Made by a program: the position numbers and the translations under genes | Part shown: positions 25,306 to 33,513 of the stretch, piece after piece | Layout of the letters: the number at the start of each line of letters is the position of its first letter | Position numbering within the stretch: position 1 is the stretch's first letter | Assembly: GCA_027310565.1 (NCBI GenBank) | Contig: DAIDAP010000027.1 | Coordinates: 92,110 to 156,109 of the forward strand | DNA from: Chloroflexota bacterium | Lineage (GTDB): Bacteria > Chloroflexota > Limnocylindria > P2-11E | Direction: 5' to 3' | Length of the DNA stretch: 64,000 nt | The notes under the pieces: model-generated | The model's database searches: none | Told to the model about the DNA's origin: nothing | What the model saw: only the letters and a program-made list of their open reading frames with translations

Positions 25306-26625
25306 TCACGCGGGTGGCAGATGCCGCTCCGGCGGGCCGATGTAGAGCTGGCGCGGCCGCGCGATCTTCTGCTCCCCGTCGAGGAGGCCCTCCTCCCACT
25401 GGGCCAGCCACCCCGGCGTCCGGCCGATGGCGAAGAGCACCGGGAACATCTCGACCGCGAAGCCCATCGCCTGGTAGATGAGCCCGGAGTAGAAGTCGAC
25501 GTTCGGGTAGAGCTTGTGGCCGACGAAGTACTCGTCCTCCAGCGCGATCCGCTCGAGCTCGAGCGCGACGTCGAGCAGCGGGTTGCGGCCGGTCACCGCG
25601 AACACCTGATCCGCGACCTTCTTGATGAGCTTCGCGCGCGGGTCGTAGGACTTGTACACGCGGTGCCCGAAGCCCATCAGGCGGAGCTCGCCGCGCTTCA
25701 CGCGCGCGATGTGCTCGGGCACGCGGTCGACCGAGCCGATCTCCTCGAGCATGCGCAGCACCTGCTCGTTCGCGCCGCCGTGGAGCGGTCCGTAGAGCGC
25801 GCCGACGCCGCTCGCGACGGCCGAGTAGGGATCCGCGCGCGAGCTGCCGACGACGCGCACCGCGCTGGTCGAGCAGTTCTGCTCGTGGTCGGCGTGGAGG
25901 ATGAACAGCACCTCGAGCGCGCGCTCGAGCACCGGGTCGGGCCGGTACTTCAGCTCGGTCGTCTTCCACATCATGTTGAGGAAGTTGCCGGCGTAGGAGA
26001 GGTCGTTGTCGGGGTACGCGTACGGCAGCCCGACCGCGTGGCGGTGCGCGAACGCCGCGATCGTCGGCATCTTCGCGATGAGACGCGCGATCTGCCGACG
26101 CCGCAGGGGCGCGTCGCCGATGCGCTTCGCCTCCGGGTAGAAGGTCGAGAGCGCGGCAACCGTGCTCATGAGCATGCCCATCGGATGCGCGTCGTGGTGG
26201 AAGCCGTCGATGTACTTCTTCACGTTCTCGTGGATGAAGGTGTGGTGGGTGATCTCGTACGTCCAGCCGACGAGCTCGTCGCGCGTCGGGAGCTCTCCGT
26301 GGAGCAGGAGATAGGCGACCTCGAGGAACCCGCAGCGCTCGGCGAGCTCCTCGATGGGGTACCCGCGGTAGCGCAGGATCCCGCGCTCGCCGTCGATGTA
26401 GGTCACGCCGCTCTTCACCGCCGCCGTCGCCATGAAGCCGGGGTCGTAGGTGAAGAGGCCCTCGTCCTCGTCGGACGAGCGGATCGCGTGGAGGTCGGTC
26501 GCCTTGATCGCGCCGTGCTCGATCGGCAGCACGTACGTCCTGCCGGTCCGGTCGTCGCGCACGGTGAGCGTGTCGGCCGTGGTCGCGCCGGCGGCCGCGG
26601 CGGGGCGGATCTCGGTGATGGCCAT
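25306..26625 (-). CDS. gltA: Citrate synthase (type II-like)
   Basis: A 439-aa protein that condenses acetyl-CoA and oxaloacetate. Catalytic segments are present: HADHEQNCSTS, GPLHGGANE (His), GFGHRVYKSYDPRA and VDFYSGLIYQ (Asp). The N-terminal beta region (LTVRDDRTGRTYVLPIEHG) is that of hexameric type II enzymes. One of the few genes here with a strong Shine-Dalgarno (AAAGGAG 7 nt before ATG). Divergent from a second citrate synthase across a dyad-rich 117-bp region. Confidence 0.95.
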   Translation of the reverse strand: MAITEIRPAAAAGATTADTLTVRDDRTGRTYVLPIEHGAIKATDLHAIRSSDEDEGLFTYDPGFMATAAVKSGVTYIDGERGILRYRGYPIEELAERCGFLEVAYLLLHGELPTRDELVGWTYEITHHTFIHENVKKYIDGFHHDAHPMGMLMSTVAALSTFYPEAKRIGDAPLRRRQIARLIAKMPTIAAFAHRHAVGLPYAYPDNDLSYAGNFLNMMWKTTELKYRPDPVLERALEVLFILHADHEQNCSTSAVRVVGSSRADPYSAVASGVGALYGPLHGGANEQVLRMLEEIGSVDRVPEHIARVKRGELRLMGFGHRVYKSYDPRAKLIKKVADQVFAVTGRNPLLDVALELERIALEDEYFVGHKLYPNVDFYSGLIYQAMGFAVEMFPVLFAIGRTPGWLAQWEEGLLDGEQKIARPRQLYIGPPERHLPPA

Positions 26626-26649
26626 GTCGGTCTCCTTTCGCTGCTCCGA

Positions 26650-26738
26650 CGGTAGGCGTCCCTCGGCCGCGGCCGACAGGGCCGAACGGCCCTACCGGCG
26701 GTGGTGCGAGATGCCCGATCGGTGTGCGACACTCGCAC
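26650..26738. promoter_or_regulatory. Nested inverted repeats between the two citrate synthase genes
   Basis: Four dyads lie in 89 bp: an outer CGGTAGG/CCTACCG pair (26650-26656 with 26691-26697); a perfect 14-bp palindrome TCGGCCGCGGCCGA (26663-26676); AGGGCCG-AA-CGGCCCT (26678-26693); and GTGCGAG/CTCGCAC (26704-26710 with 26732-26738). Their density in a short divergent promoter region suggests operators or a cruciform that co-regulates both genes. Confidence 0.45.
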
Positions 26739-26742
26739 CGGG

Positions 26743-27903
26743 GTGACCACCGAGAGCAAGCCCGGGACGGCCGGCCCGCGCGGCCTGGAGGGCGTCGTCG
26801 CGACGACGACGGCCATCTGCAAGGTCGAGGACAACAGCCTCGTCTACCGCGGGTACCCGATCGACGAGCTCGCGACCAAGGCCGAGTACGAGGAGGTCGC
26901 CTACCTCCTGCTGAACGGCGACCTGCCCGGCCGGGAAGAGCTGCGCGACTTCAAGGCCGAGCTCACCAAGCACCGCGCGCTCTCGCCCTTCCTGCGCCAG
27001 ATCCTCCAGGAGTCCTCCGAGAGCGGCACCGCGATGGACGTGCTGCGCACGGTCGTGTCGGCGGCCGCGACCGAGGACCCGGCCGAGGGCGACAACTCGC
27101 GCGAGGCCGAGTACCGCAAGGCGGTGCGCCTCACGGCGAAGCTGCCGACGATGCTCGCCACCTACGTCCGCAGGCGGAACGGGCAGCAGCCCGTGCCGCC
27201 GGACCCCAAGCTCGGCCACGCCGCGAACTTCGCGTACATGGCCGGCATCGGCCATGTGCGCGCCGCCGAGGTGCTCAACACCTGCTTCATCCTCCAGGCC
27301 GAGCACGGGCTCAACGCGTCCACCTTCACCGCGCGCATCGTCGCCGCGACGAACGCCGACATGCACGCGGCGGTCACCGCGGCCTTCGGTGCGCTGAAGG
27401 GGCCGCTCCACGGCGGCGCGACCGACGGGACGATGAAGATGCTCGACGAGATCGGATCCCCCGACCACGTCGCGGCCTGGGTCGACGACGCGATCGCGCG
27501 CAAGTACAAGTTCTCGGGCTTCGGCCACCGCGTCTACCGCACCCAGGACCCGCGCGCGAAGTTCCTGCGCGCGTTCGCCGGCGAGCTGCAGCGGACCTGG
27601 AAGGGCCCGCGCTACTTCGACATCCAGGAGCGGCTCGTCGACGCCATCGCCGAGCGGCGCCCGCGCATGTCGCCGGCGGCGGCCGACAAGGTGAACGTGG
27701 TGAACGTGGACTTCTTCGCCGCGACGACCTACACGTTCCTCGGCATCCCGGCCGACCTCGGCACGTCGCTCTTCTCGGTCGGCCGCATCGCCGGCTGGTG
27801 CGCGCACATCATGGAGCAGCACGGCGACAACCGGCTCATCCGCCCGGAGTCCGAGTACACCGGCCCGAGCGGCAAGCGCTACATCCCGATCGCGGAGCGT
27901 TAG
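26743..27903 (+). CDS. Second citrate synthase / 2-methylcitrate synthase-like (type I)
   Basis: A 386-aa paralogue without the type II N-terminal domain. Active-site segments are AEHGLNASTFTAR, GPLHGGATDGTMKML, GFGHRVYRTQDPRAKFL and VDFFAATTYTFLGIP. It begins with the short VYRGYPIDELA region typical of CitA/PrpC enzymes. It may make citrate under other conditions or use propionyl-CoA; no prpB or prpD is adjacent, so citrate synthase is preferred. GTG 26743; a longer frame to 26701 runs through the promoter dyads and is not conserved. Confidence 0.88.
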   Translation: MTTESKPGTAGPRGLEGVVATTTAICKVEDNSLVYRGYPIDELATKAEYEEVAYLLLNGDLPGREELRDFKAELTKHRALSPFLRQILQESSESGTAMDVLRTVVSAAATEDPAEGDNSREAEYRKAVRLTAKLPTMLATYVRRRNGQQPVPPDPKLGHAANFAYMAGIGHVRAAEVLNTCFILQAEHGLNASTFTARIVAATNADMHAAVTAAFGALKGPLHGGATDGTMKMLDEIGSPDHVAAWVDDAIARKYKFSGFGHRVYRTQDPRAKFLRAFAGELQRTWKGPRYFDIQERLVDAIAERRPRMSPAAADKVNVVNVDFFAATTYTFLGIPADLGTSLFSVGRIAGWCAHIMEQHGDNRLIRPESEYTGPSGKRYIPIAER

Positions 27904-27915
27904 CGAGCGGGCGCC

Positions 27916-28872
27916 TCACGGATCGAAGCAGGCGAGCGCCGCGTCCCACGCGAGCTCCGACGCGACCACGCCCAGGCTCACCTCGTCGAGCGCGTCGCCG
28001 GCGACCTTCTGCGTCGACACCGCGAAGAGGATGTCGCCGTCCCAGCGCGTGTTGAAGGGCTGGATCGAGCGCGCCATGGACGAGTGCACCTGGCGCGCGA
28101 GCGAGCGGAGCTGGAGCGGATCGAGACGCTGGTCCGTCGCGACGAGCGTGAGGTTGGTGTTCTGCGTCACGCCGCGCGCGCGTGCGTCGACCGGATCGTA
28201 GGCGCCGGTCCGCTCGATCATGCGCTCCGCACGCAGGCGCTCGCCCGTCCGCGGGTCGCGGTTGCCGCGGACGACGTTCCCGGCACGGTCGACGATCGCG
28301 CCGTACGCGTTGATCACCGTGAAGACCGCGACGCGGGTCGGCCCCACCCGGCGGAACGCGCCGCCCTGACCCGCCAGCTCCGCGGTCGCGCCATGGCCGG
28401 CCGTGGCGGACGCTCCGGCGCCGTGCGGCCCGAGCGGGAAGCGCCCGGGACGGAGCGCGCGTACGGCGGCGCGGCCGAGCTCCTTGTCCGGGTAGATGGC
28501 GTTGTCGCGCCGGCCGAAGTCGAAGATGATGGCGCCGGCGACGAGCGCGATGTCCATCCACTTCGTCGAGTACCCGCGTCGCGCGAAGAGCTCCGCGGCG
28601 ACGCCGGTGGAGGCCTCGAGGCCGTAGAGCGACCCGCCGGCGAAGCAGACCGCGTTGATGACGGTGAGGTGCTCGCCGTTGATGCCGGGCGACCCGCCAC
28701 GCACGTCGATGTGCATGCTCGCGGCCTCGGGGAAGTGGAACACCGTGCAGCCCGTCGGACCCTCGGCGTACTCGGCGACGCCGATCTCGAGCCCCGGGAA
28801 GTCCACGTCGAGCCGGCGCGCCGCGGCGACCTCGGTGCGCGGGACCGGGCGGACGGTGTCGTTGCCGATCAC
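27916..28872 (-). CDS. P1/S58-family N-terminal nucleophile hydrolase (DmpA/NylC-like)
   Basis: A 318-aa protein of the DmpA/BapA/NylC group, which self-cleave to expose a Ser or Thr nucleophile and hydrolyse beta-peptides, aminopeptides or nylon oligomers. The TQNTNLTLVATDQ segment (about 238-250) resembles the NylC-type Asn-Thr cleavage site. The upstream glycine-rich GGSLYGLEASTGVAAELFARRG and GRRDNAIYPDKELG are family-typical. GTG 28872 overlaps the M20 stop as GTGA. It is the last gene of a three-gene amidohydrolase operon. The substrate is unknown. Confidence 0.85.
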   Translation of the reverse strand: MIGNDTVRPVPRTEVAAARRLDVDFPGLEIGVAEYAEGPTGCTVFHFPEAASMHIDVRGGSPGINGEHLTVINAVCFAGGSLYGLEASTGVAAELFARRGYSTKWMDIALVAGAIIFDFGRRDNAIYPDKELGRAAVRALRPGRFPLGPHGAGASATAGHGATAELAGQGGAFRRVGPTRVAVFTVINAYGAIVDRAGNVVRGNRDPRTGERLRAERMIERTGAYDPVDARARGVTQNTNLTLVATDQRLDPLQLRSLARQVHSSMARSIQPFNTRWDGDILFAVSTQKVAGDALDEVSLGVVASELAWDAALACFDP

Positions 28873-29984
28873 GCGGGCAGCGAGGCGCGGATCTTCGCGT
28901 CGGTCGCGATCCGCACCGCGACGGACGCGAGCATCTCCGCCGTGGTCAGCGCGTTCGCGTGCGCGAGGTCGGTCGCGGAGGCCTCGCGCATCGCGTGCGA
29001 GTGGCCGGGCACGGGCGTGGCGCTGACCGGGAAGCCGATGTAGCCGGCCGGCGCCACCTGCGACACGTTGCCGAAGTCGGTGGACGCGAGAGTGAGACCC
29101 TCGCTCACGTACGGGATCCGGCGGCGCTCGAGCTCCTGCCTCAGCAGCCCGTCGATGCGCCCGTTCGGCTTCACCGGGGCGTACAGGCGCATGCTCTCGT
29201 CGACCTCGACCGTCGTGCCGGTCTGCATCGCGGCGCCCTCGGCCATGCGGTGGAACGTGCGGTCCATCTCCTCGAGGACGTCCAGCGACGCCGCGCGCAG
29301 ACCGAACTCGCACTCGGCGAGGTCGGGGATGACGTTCGACGCGGCGCCGCCCTTCGTGATGATGCCGTGCACGCGCGTGTCCGCCGGTAGGTGCTGGCGC
29401 CACCCGTCCACCGCGAGGAACAGGCGGATCGCGCCGGAGAGCGCGTTGCGCCCCTCGTGCGGCGAGTACGCCGCGTGCGACGCGACGCCGTGGAACCGGA
29501 CGACACGTCCGGCGATGCCGAGGCTCGACCGTCCGAACTCCCACTCGTTCCCGCCCGGGTGCGACGAGAGCACAGCGACGGAGTCGCGGAACACCCCGGC
29601 GTCGATGAGGTCGATCTTCCCGCCGCCGCTCTCCTCCGCGGGCGTGCCGATGAGCTCGACGCCCACCCCCAGGTCCTTCGCGCGCTGCGCCGCGAGGAGG
29701 AACGCGCCGACGTTCGACATCGCGATGAGGTTGTGCCCGCAGGCGTGGCCGATCCCGGGCAGCGCGTCGTACTCGGCGAGCAGCGCGACCGCCGGGCCCG
29801 CCGGCCCGACCCGCGCGCGGAAGGCGGTCTCGAGGCCGCCGAGCCGCCGCTCGACCTCGTGGCCGTGCCGCAGCAGCAGCGTCGCGATGCTCGCCACCGC
29901 CTGCCGCTCCTGGTACGCGAGCTCCGGTGCGCCGTGGATCGCGCGCGACAGCACGATGAGGTCGTCACGAAGGCCGCCGCTCAT
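28869..29984 (-). CDS. M20D-family amidohydrolase (AbgA/HmrA-like), copy 2
   Basis: A 371-aa zinc amidohydrolase. Metal-site motifs are HACGHNLIAMSN (about 83-94) and TPAEESGGGK, with SHAAYSPHEGRNAL for the dimer domain and PGHSHAMREA near the C-terminus. M20D enzymes cleave acyl-amino acids, indole-amino acid conjugates or p-aminobenzoyl-glutamate. It is clearly paralogous to the next gene upstream; LETAFRARVGPAGP is identical in both. Its ATG overlaps that gene's stop as ATGA. The pair could form a heteromer like AbgA/AbgB. Confidence 0.9.
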   Translation of the reverse strand: MSGGLRDDLIVLSRAIHGAPELAYQERQAVASIATLLLRHGHEVERRLGGLETAFRARVGPAGPAVALLAEYDALPGIGHACGHNLIAMSNVGAFLLAAQRAKDLGVGVELIGTPAEESGGGKIDLIDAGVFRDSVAVLSSHPGGNEWEFGRSSLGIAGRVVRFHGVASHAAYSPHEGRNALSGAIRLFLAVDGWRQHLPADTRVHGIITKGGAASNVIPDLAECEFGLRAASLDVLEEMDRTFHRMAEGAAMQTGTTVEVDESMRLYAPVKPNGRIDGLLRQELERRRIPYVSEGLTLASTDFGNVSQVAPAGYIGFPVSATPVPGHSHAMREASATDLAHANALTTAEMLASVAVRIATDAKIRASLPA

Positions 29985-31105
29985 GCGGCGATCCTCCTGC
30001 GGAGGTCGGCATCGGTCGCGATCCGCCGCGCCGTCGCCGCGAGCGCCTCGATCGTGATGAGCGCGCTCCGATGGGCGAGCTCGCTGACGCAGGCCGCGCG
30101 CATCTCGTCGGAGTGCCCGGGGATCGCGCGCTCGCTCACCGGAAAGCGGATCCAGTCGGTCGGGATCCGCTGCGACACGTTCCCGAGGTCGGTCGACGCG
30201 GTCACGAGCGTGCCGCGCTCGGGCTCGACGCCGCGCGCGCGCAGCTCGTCGGCGATCGCGTCGCCGATGACCGTGTTCGCGGTGACCGGCAGGTACCGCC
30301 GGAGGTAGTCGCTGATCTCGACGGTCGTGGCCGTCTGGAGCGCGGCGCCCTGCGCGACGTCGGTGAAGGCCGCGACCATGGCGTCGAGGGTCTCGCGGTC
30401 CTTGGCGCGCAGGCCGAAGCGCGCCTCGGCGCGCACCGGGACGACGTTCACGGCGTCGCCGCCGTGATCGATGATCCCGTGCACCCGCGCATCCGGCGGG
30501 AGCTGCTGCCGCCATCCATCGATCCCGGTGAAGAGCCGGATGAGGCCGTTCAGCGCGTTGCGGCCCTTCTCCGGCGACGATCCGGCGTGCGCGGCCTGGC
30601 CGCGGTAGATGACCCGCTTGCCCACGATGCCGAGACCGGTGCCGCTCACGACCCACGCGCCCTGCGCCGAGGGATGCGTCGACAGGACGTATCCGACGTC
30701 GTCGAACACGCCGGCGTCGAGCAGGTCGATCTTGCCACCGCCGTCCTCCTCGGCGGGCGTCCCGATGATCTCGACGGCGACCTCGAGGCCGCTCGGGTCG
30801 GCCGTGGCGGCCAGGAACGCGCCGACGTTCGTCATCGCGATGAGGTTGTGCCCGCAGCCGTGACCGAGGCCCGCGAGCGCGTCGTACTCGGCGAGCAGGG
30901 CGATCGACGGCCCCGCGGGCCCGACGCGCGCGCGGAACGCCGTCTCGAGCCCCCCGACGCCGGTCGAGACGTCGTGACCGTGCCCGGTGAGCAGATCGCG
31001 GATGCGGCCGCAAGCGCGACGCTCTTGATACGCGACCTCCGGGTCGGCGTGGATCTCGGAAGACAGCGTGAGGAGTTCCGTGCGCAGCGCGTCGGGGAGC
31101 GTCAC
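29981..31105 (-). CDS. M20D-family amidohydrolase (AbgA/HmrA-like), copy 1
   Basis: A 374-aa paralogue of the following gene with HGCGHNLIAMTN, TPAEEDGGGK, QAAHAGSSPEKGRNAL and PGHSDEMRAA. GTG 31105 is the first codon that keeps the conserved N-terminus (LTLSSEIHADPEVAYQERRA). A TATACA hexamer ends 5 nt before it, so the operon mRNA is probably leaderless. The -10 is shared with the rho promoter on the other strand. Confidence 0.9.
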   Translation of the reverse strand: MTLPDALRTELLTLSSEIHADPEVAYQERRACGRIRDLLTGHGHDVSTGVGGLETAFRARVGPAGPSIALLAEYDALAGLGHGCGHNLIAMTNVGAFLAATADPSGLEVAVEIIGTPAEEDGGGKIDLLDAGVFDDVGYVLSTHPSAQGAWVVSGTGLGIVGKRVIYRGQAAHAGSSPEKGRNALNGLIRLFTGIDGWRQQLPPDARVHGIIDHGGDAVNVVPVRAEARFGLRAKDRETLDAMVAAFTDVAQGAALQTATTVEISDYLRRYLPVTANTVIGDAIADELRARGVEPERGTLVTASTDLGNVSQRIPTDWIRFPVSERAIPGHSDEMRAACVSELAHRSALITIEALAATARRIATDADLRRRIAA

Positions 31106-31110
31106 CAGGC

Positions 31111-31118
31111 TGTATACT
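31111..31118. promoter_or_regulatory. Shared palindromic -10 of the amidohydrolase operon and rho
   Basis: The octamer tgtatact reads TATACT on the plus strand, about 115 bp before the rho start, and TATACA on the minus strand, 5 nt before the amidohydrolase GTG. It is one of the most AT-rich spots in the region. Divergent transcription from a shared core is likely. Confidence 0.45.
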
Positions 31119-31232
31119 GCTCCGTAGCGCTCTTCCCCGTCCCTCCGCCGTGCACGAGCGCACCTTCTGCGCCGCCGGCGTTCCCCGAAGACCGTCACGC
31201 ACCAGCACAACACGCAAGGAGCGACCACCGCG

Positions 31233-32606
31233 TTGGACACCACAGAGCCCACACCGCAGACACCCCAGACGAGCACACCGGCGCCGGCCGAGCCTCCCGC
31301 CCGCCGCGAGCCGCCGGCCCAGCCGGCCCGCAAGTACTACACGATCACCGAGCTCTCCGAGGCGAAGCCGAAGGACCTCCTCGCGATCGCGAAGGAGTTC
31401 AACGTCGGAGACCTCGGCGCCTCGCTGAACAAGCAGGACGTCATCACGCGCATCCTGCAGGCGCAGACCGAGGCGCAGGGCAACATCTTCGCCCAGGGCA
31501 TCCTCGAGATCGTCGAGGACGGGTTCGGGTTCCTCCGCCGCCGCAGCCTGCTCCCCTCGCCCGACGACGTCTACGTCGGCTCGAGCCAGGTCCGCCGTCT
31601 GGGGCTGCGCACCGGCGACTTCATCACCGGGCAGACGCGTCCGCCGAAGGACAACGAGAAGTACTTCAGCCTGCTGCGCGTCGAGGCGGTCAACGGGATG
31701 GACCCCGAGGTCGCGAAGCGCCGGCCGCACTTCGAAGATCTCACGCCGGTCTTCCCGGACGAGATGTTCGACCTCGAGATCGAGGGAGCGAACCTCAGCC
31801 AGCGCCTCATCAACCTCGTGAACCCGCTCGGCCTGGGCCAGCGCGCGCTCATCGTGTCGCCGCCGAAGGCCGGGAAGACGACCCTCCTGAAGGACATCGC
31901 CAACGGCATCGCCGGCAACCACCCCGACGTCCACATCATGGTCGTGCTGGTGGGCGAGCGTCCCGAGGAGGTCACCGACATCCGCCGCTCGATCAAGGGC
32001 GAGGTGTTCTCGTCCACCTTCGACGAGCCGACCGAGAACCACACGCACGTCGCCGAGCTCGCGCTCGAGCGCGCCAAGCGCCTGGTGGAGGGCGGCCGCG
32101 ACGTCGTCATCCTCCTCGACTCGATCACGCGCCTCGCCCGGGCATACAACCTCGCCGTCCCGCCGTCGGGCCGCACCCTGTCCGGCGGCATGGATCCGGT
32201 CGCGCTCTACCCCCCGAAGCGCTTCTTCGGCGCCGCGCGCAACATCGAGGGCGGCGGATCGCTCTCGATCTTCGCCACCTGCCTCGTCGACACCGGCTCC
32301 CGCATGGACGACGTCATCTACGAGGAGTTCAAGGGGACCGGCAACTCCGAGATGATCCTCGACCGCAAGCTCCAGGAGCGTCGCACGTTCCCGGCCATCA
32401 ACATCCCGGCGTCGGGGACGCGCCGCGAGGAGATGCTGCTCGCGCCCGAGGTCATGCGGCAGGTCATCCTGCTGCGCAAGATGCTCTCGGCGGTCGGGCA
32501 GATCGAGGGCACCGAGCTCCTGCTCCAGCGCCTCGGCAAGACCAAGACGAACCGGGAGTTCCTCTCGTCCATCGCGAAGGCGATGGAGGCCGACTCCAAG
32601 AGCTGA
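31233..32606 (+). CDS. rho: Transcription termination factor Rho
   Basis: A 457-aa hexameric RNA helicase that terminates transcription. It has a Pro/Thr/Ala-rich N-terminal tail of about 35 residues, a Rho N domain (TELSEAKPKDLLAIAKEFNV), an RNA-binding cold-shock-like domain (EIVEDGFGFLRRRS), Walker A SPPKAGKTTL and the VVLVGERPEEVTDIRR and YNLAVPPSGRTLSGGMD loops. TTG 31233 is preceded by AAGGAG at 11-nt spacing. A leader of about 100 nt from TATACT could allow autoregulation. rpmE, often next to rho, is absent. Confidence 0.95.
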   Translation: MDTTEPTPQTPQTSTPAPAEPPARREPPAQPARKYYTITELSEAKPKDLLAIAKEFNVGDLGASLNKQDVITRILQAQTEAQGNIFAQGILEIVEDGFGFLRRRSLLPSPDDVYVGSSQVRRLGLRTGDFITGQTRPPKDNEKYFSLLRVEAVNGMDPEVAKRRPHFEDLTPVFPDEMFDLEIEGANLSQRLINLVNPLGLGQRALIVSPPKAGKTTLLKDIANGIAGNHPDVHIMVVLVGERPEEVTDIRRSIKGEVFSSTFDEPTENHTHVAELALERAKRLVEGGRDVVILLDSITRLARAYNLAVPPSGRTLSGGMDPVALYPPKRFFGAARNIEGGGSLSIFATCLVDTGSRMDDVIYEEFKGTGNSEMILDRKLQERRTFPAINIPASGTRREEMLLAPEVMRQVILLRKMLSAVGQIEGTELLLQRLGKTKTNREFLSSIAKAMEADSKS

Positions 32607-32656
32607 CGGCAAGCCGCCGCCGTTCGACTCTTCGAGCCCCGCTCGGAGGTCGTCGC

Positions 32657-33070
32657 GTGGTCCGACCCGCCGCCACCGGTCTCGCCACCGCCTTTTACCG
32701 CCTCTACCTGCTCGACGCGCTCGCCGCCGAGCCGGCCCGGCCGACCGCGCTGCTCGCGCGCATCGCGTCGGAGCGGCTCCCGCTCGCGAGCGGCGGCTTC
32801 AGCCGCGCGCTGCACTCGCTGCTGGAGGGCGGCTACCTCGTCGCCTGCGAGGAGGGCAGGGTGGCGCTCACGCCGCTCGGTGCGGCCGAGCGGATGGCGG
32901 AGCGCGAGCGGTGGCGCGCGGTGCTGCCGACGGCGGCGCGCCTGGTCGGGGAGCACGAGGCCGTCGCCCGCGCCGCACCGCGCCTCGCCGAGCCGCCGCC
33001 GGTCCGCCACCGCACCGCGGCGGTCGCGGAGGCCTACCTCGACCGCGTGCTCGTCGCCGCGCTGCGCTAG
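32657..33070 (+). CDS. Winged-helix protein fragment, ended by an in-frame TAG
   Basis: A 137-aa frame with a good GGAGG Shine-Dalgarno before GTG 32657. Residues 10-75 look like a PadR-type winged helix (RLYLLDALAAEPARPTALLA, FSRALHSLLEGGYLV). The TAG at 33068-33070 interrupts a frame that stays open to 33497. The sequence across the stop (LVAALR / RLAAARDGGRSFALVLG) runs naturally into a GGDEF-like domain. It is best seen as the 5' half of one gene broken by a nonsense change. A real short protein is possible. Confidence 0.6.
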   Translation: MVRPAATGLATAFYRLYLLDALAAEPARPTALLARIASERLPLASGGFSRALHSLLEGGYLVACEEGRVALTPLGAAERMAERERWRAVLPTAARLVGEHEAVARAAPRLAEPPPVRHRTAAVAEAYLDRVLVAALR

Positions 33071-33112
33071 CGCCTCGCGGCCGCGCGTGACGGCGGCCGT
33101 TCGTTCGCGCTC

Positions 33113-33499
33113 GTGCTCGGCGTCGCCGACGTGGACGCGTCGGCCGAGCCGACGCGCCGCGCGATCGTGCACCGCACCATCCGGGCGACGCTCGGCGCCG
33201 GCTCGACGATGTTCGGCGGCGACGCGAGCGCGTTCCGGTACGGCGACGCGGGGGTCGCGATCGTCGCGCCGCTCGTCTCCGACGTCGGGCGCGGCGCACG
33301 TCTCGCGGCGCTCCTGCGGGCGCGGCTGGACGAGCTCCTGCGCGGCATGACGACGAGCGTGCGGGCGTTCTCGGGCGCGCGGTGGCAGGTGCGCGTCGGC
33401 GAGGCGACCTGGACCGACGAGATCGCGACGAGCGCCGCGCTGCTGCGCCTGGCGCAGGAGGCGCTCGAGCGGGACGGGCCTTTGGCGTCCGCGGCCTAG
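33113..33499 (+). CDS. Degenerate GGDEF-like domain, 3' half of interrupted gene
   Basis: This segment is in frame with the preceding ORF and separated from it by one TAG. From about 33071 the translation has the layout of a diguanylate cyclase domain: SFALVLGVADVD, then FRYGDAGVAIVAPL where RYGGDEFAVLLP is expected, and a C-terminal LLRLAQEALERD helix. The catalytic GGDEF and the first metal Asp context are lost. If translated alone, GTG 33113 is the likely start. With the HD-GYP protein at 1-2732 it is the second inactive-looking cyclic di-GMP module in the window. Confidence 0.5.
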   Translation: MLGVADVDASAEPTRRAIVHRTIRATLGAGSTMFGGDASAFRYGDAGVAIVAPLVSDVGRGARLAALLRARLDELLRGMTTSVRAFSGARWQVRVGEATWTDEIATSAALLRLAQEALERDGPLASAA

Positions 33500-33513
33500 T
33501 GTCACGACACTAG
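33496..33513. repeat. CTAGTGTC-AC-GACACTAG palindrome over two convergent stops
   Basis: An 8-bp perfect inverted repeat with a 2-bp centre. The stop codon of the GGDEF-like gene (33497-33499) and that of maf (33510-33512) both lie inside it. The same octamer bounds the 181-bp inverted repeat at 48357-48537, and a related dyad sits at 34207-34218. It may be a bidirectional terminator or a relic of the same repeat family. Confidence 0.6.

Noticed and set aside
28869..32612. 1247-aa minus-strand open frame through rho and the amidohydrolases
   Set aside because: Only its C-terminal third matches a real M20D gene; the rest is antisense to rho and other coding sequence.
30071..32656. Long upstream extension of the winged-helix frame 32657-33070
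   Set aside because: It runs antisense to the amidohydrolase gene and out of frame through rho. A Shine-Dalgarno at 32645-32649 and GTG 32657 mark the real start.
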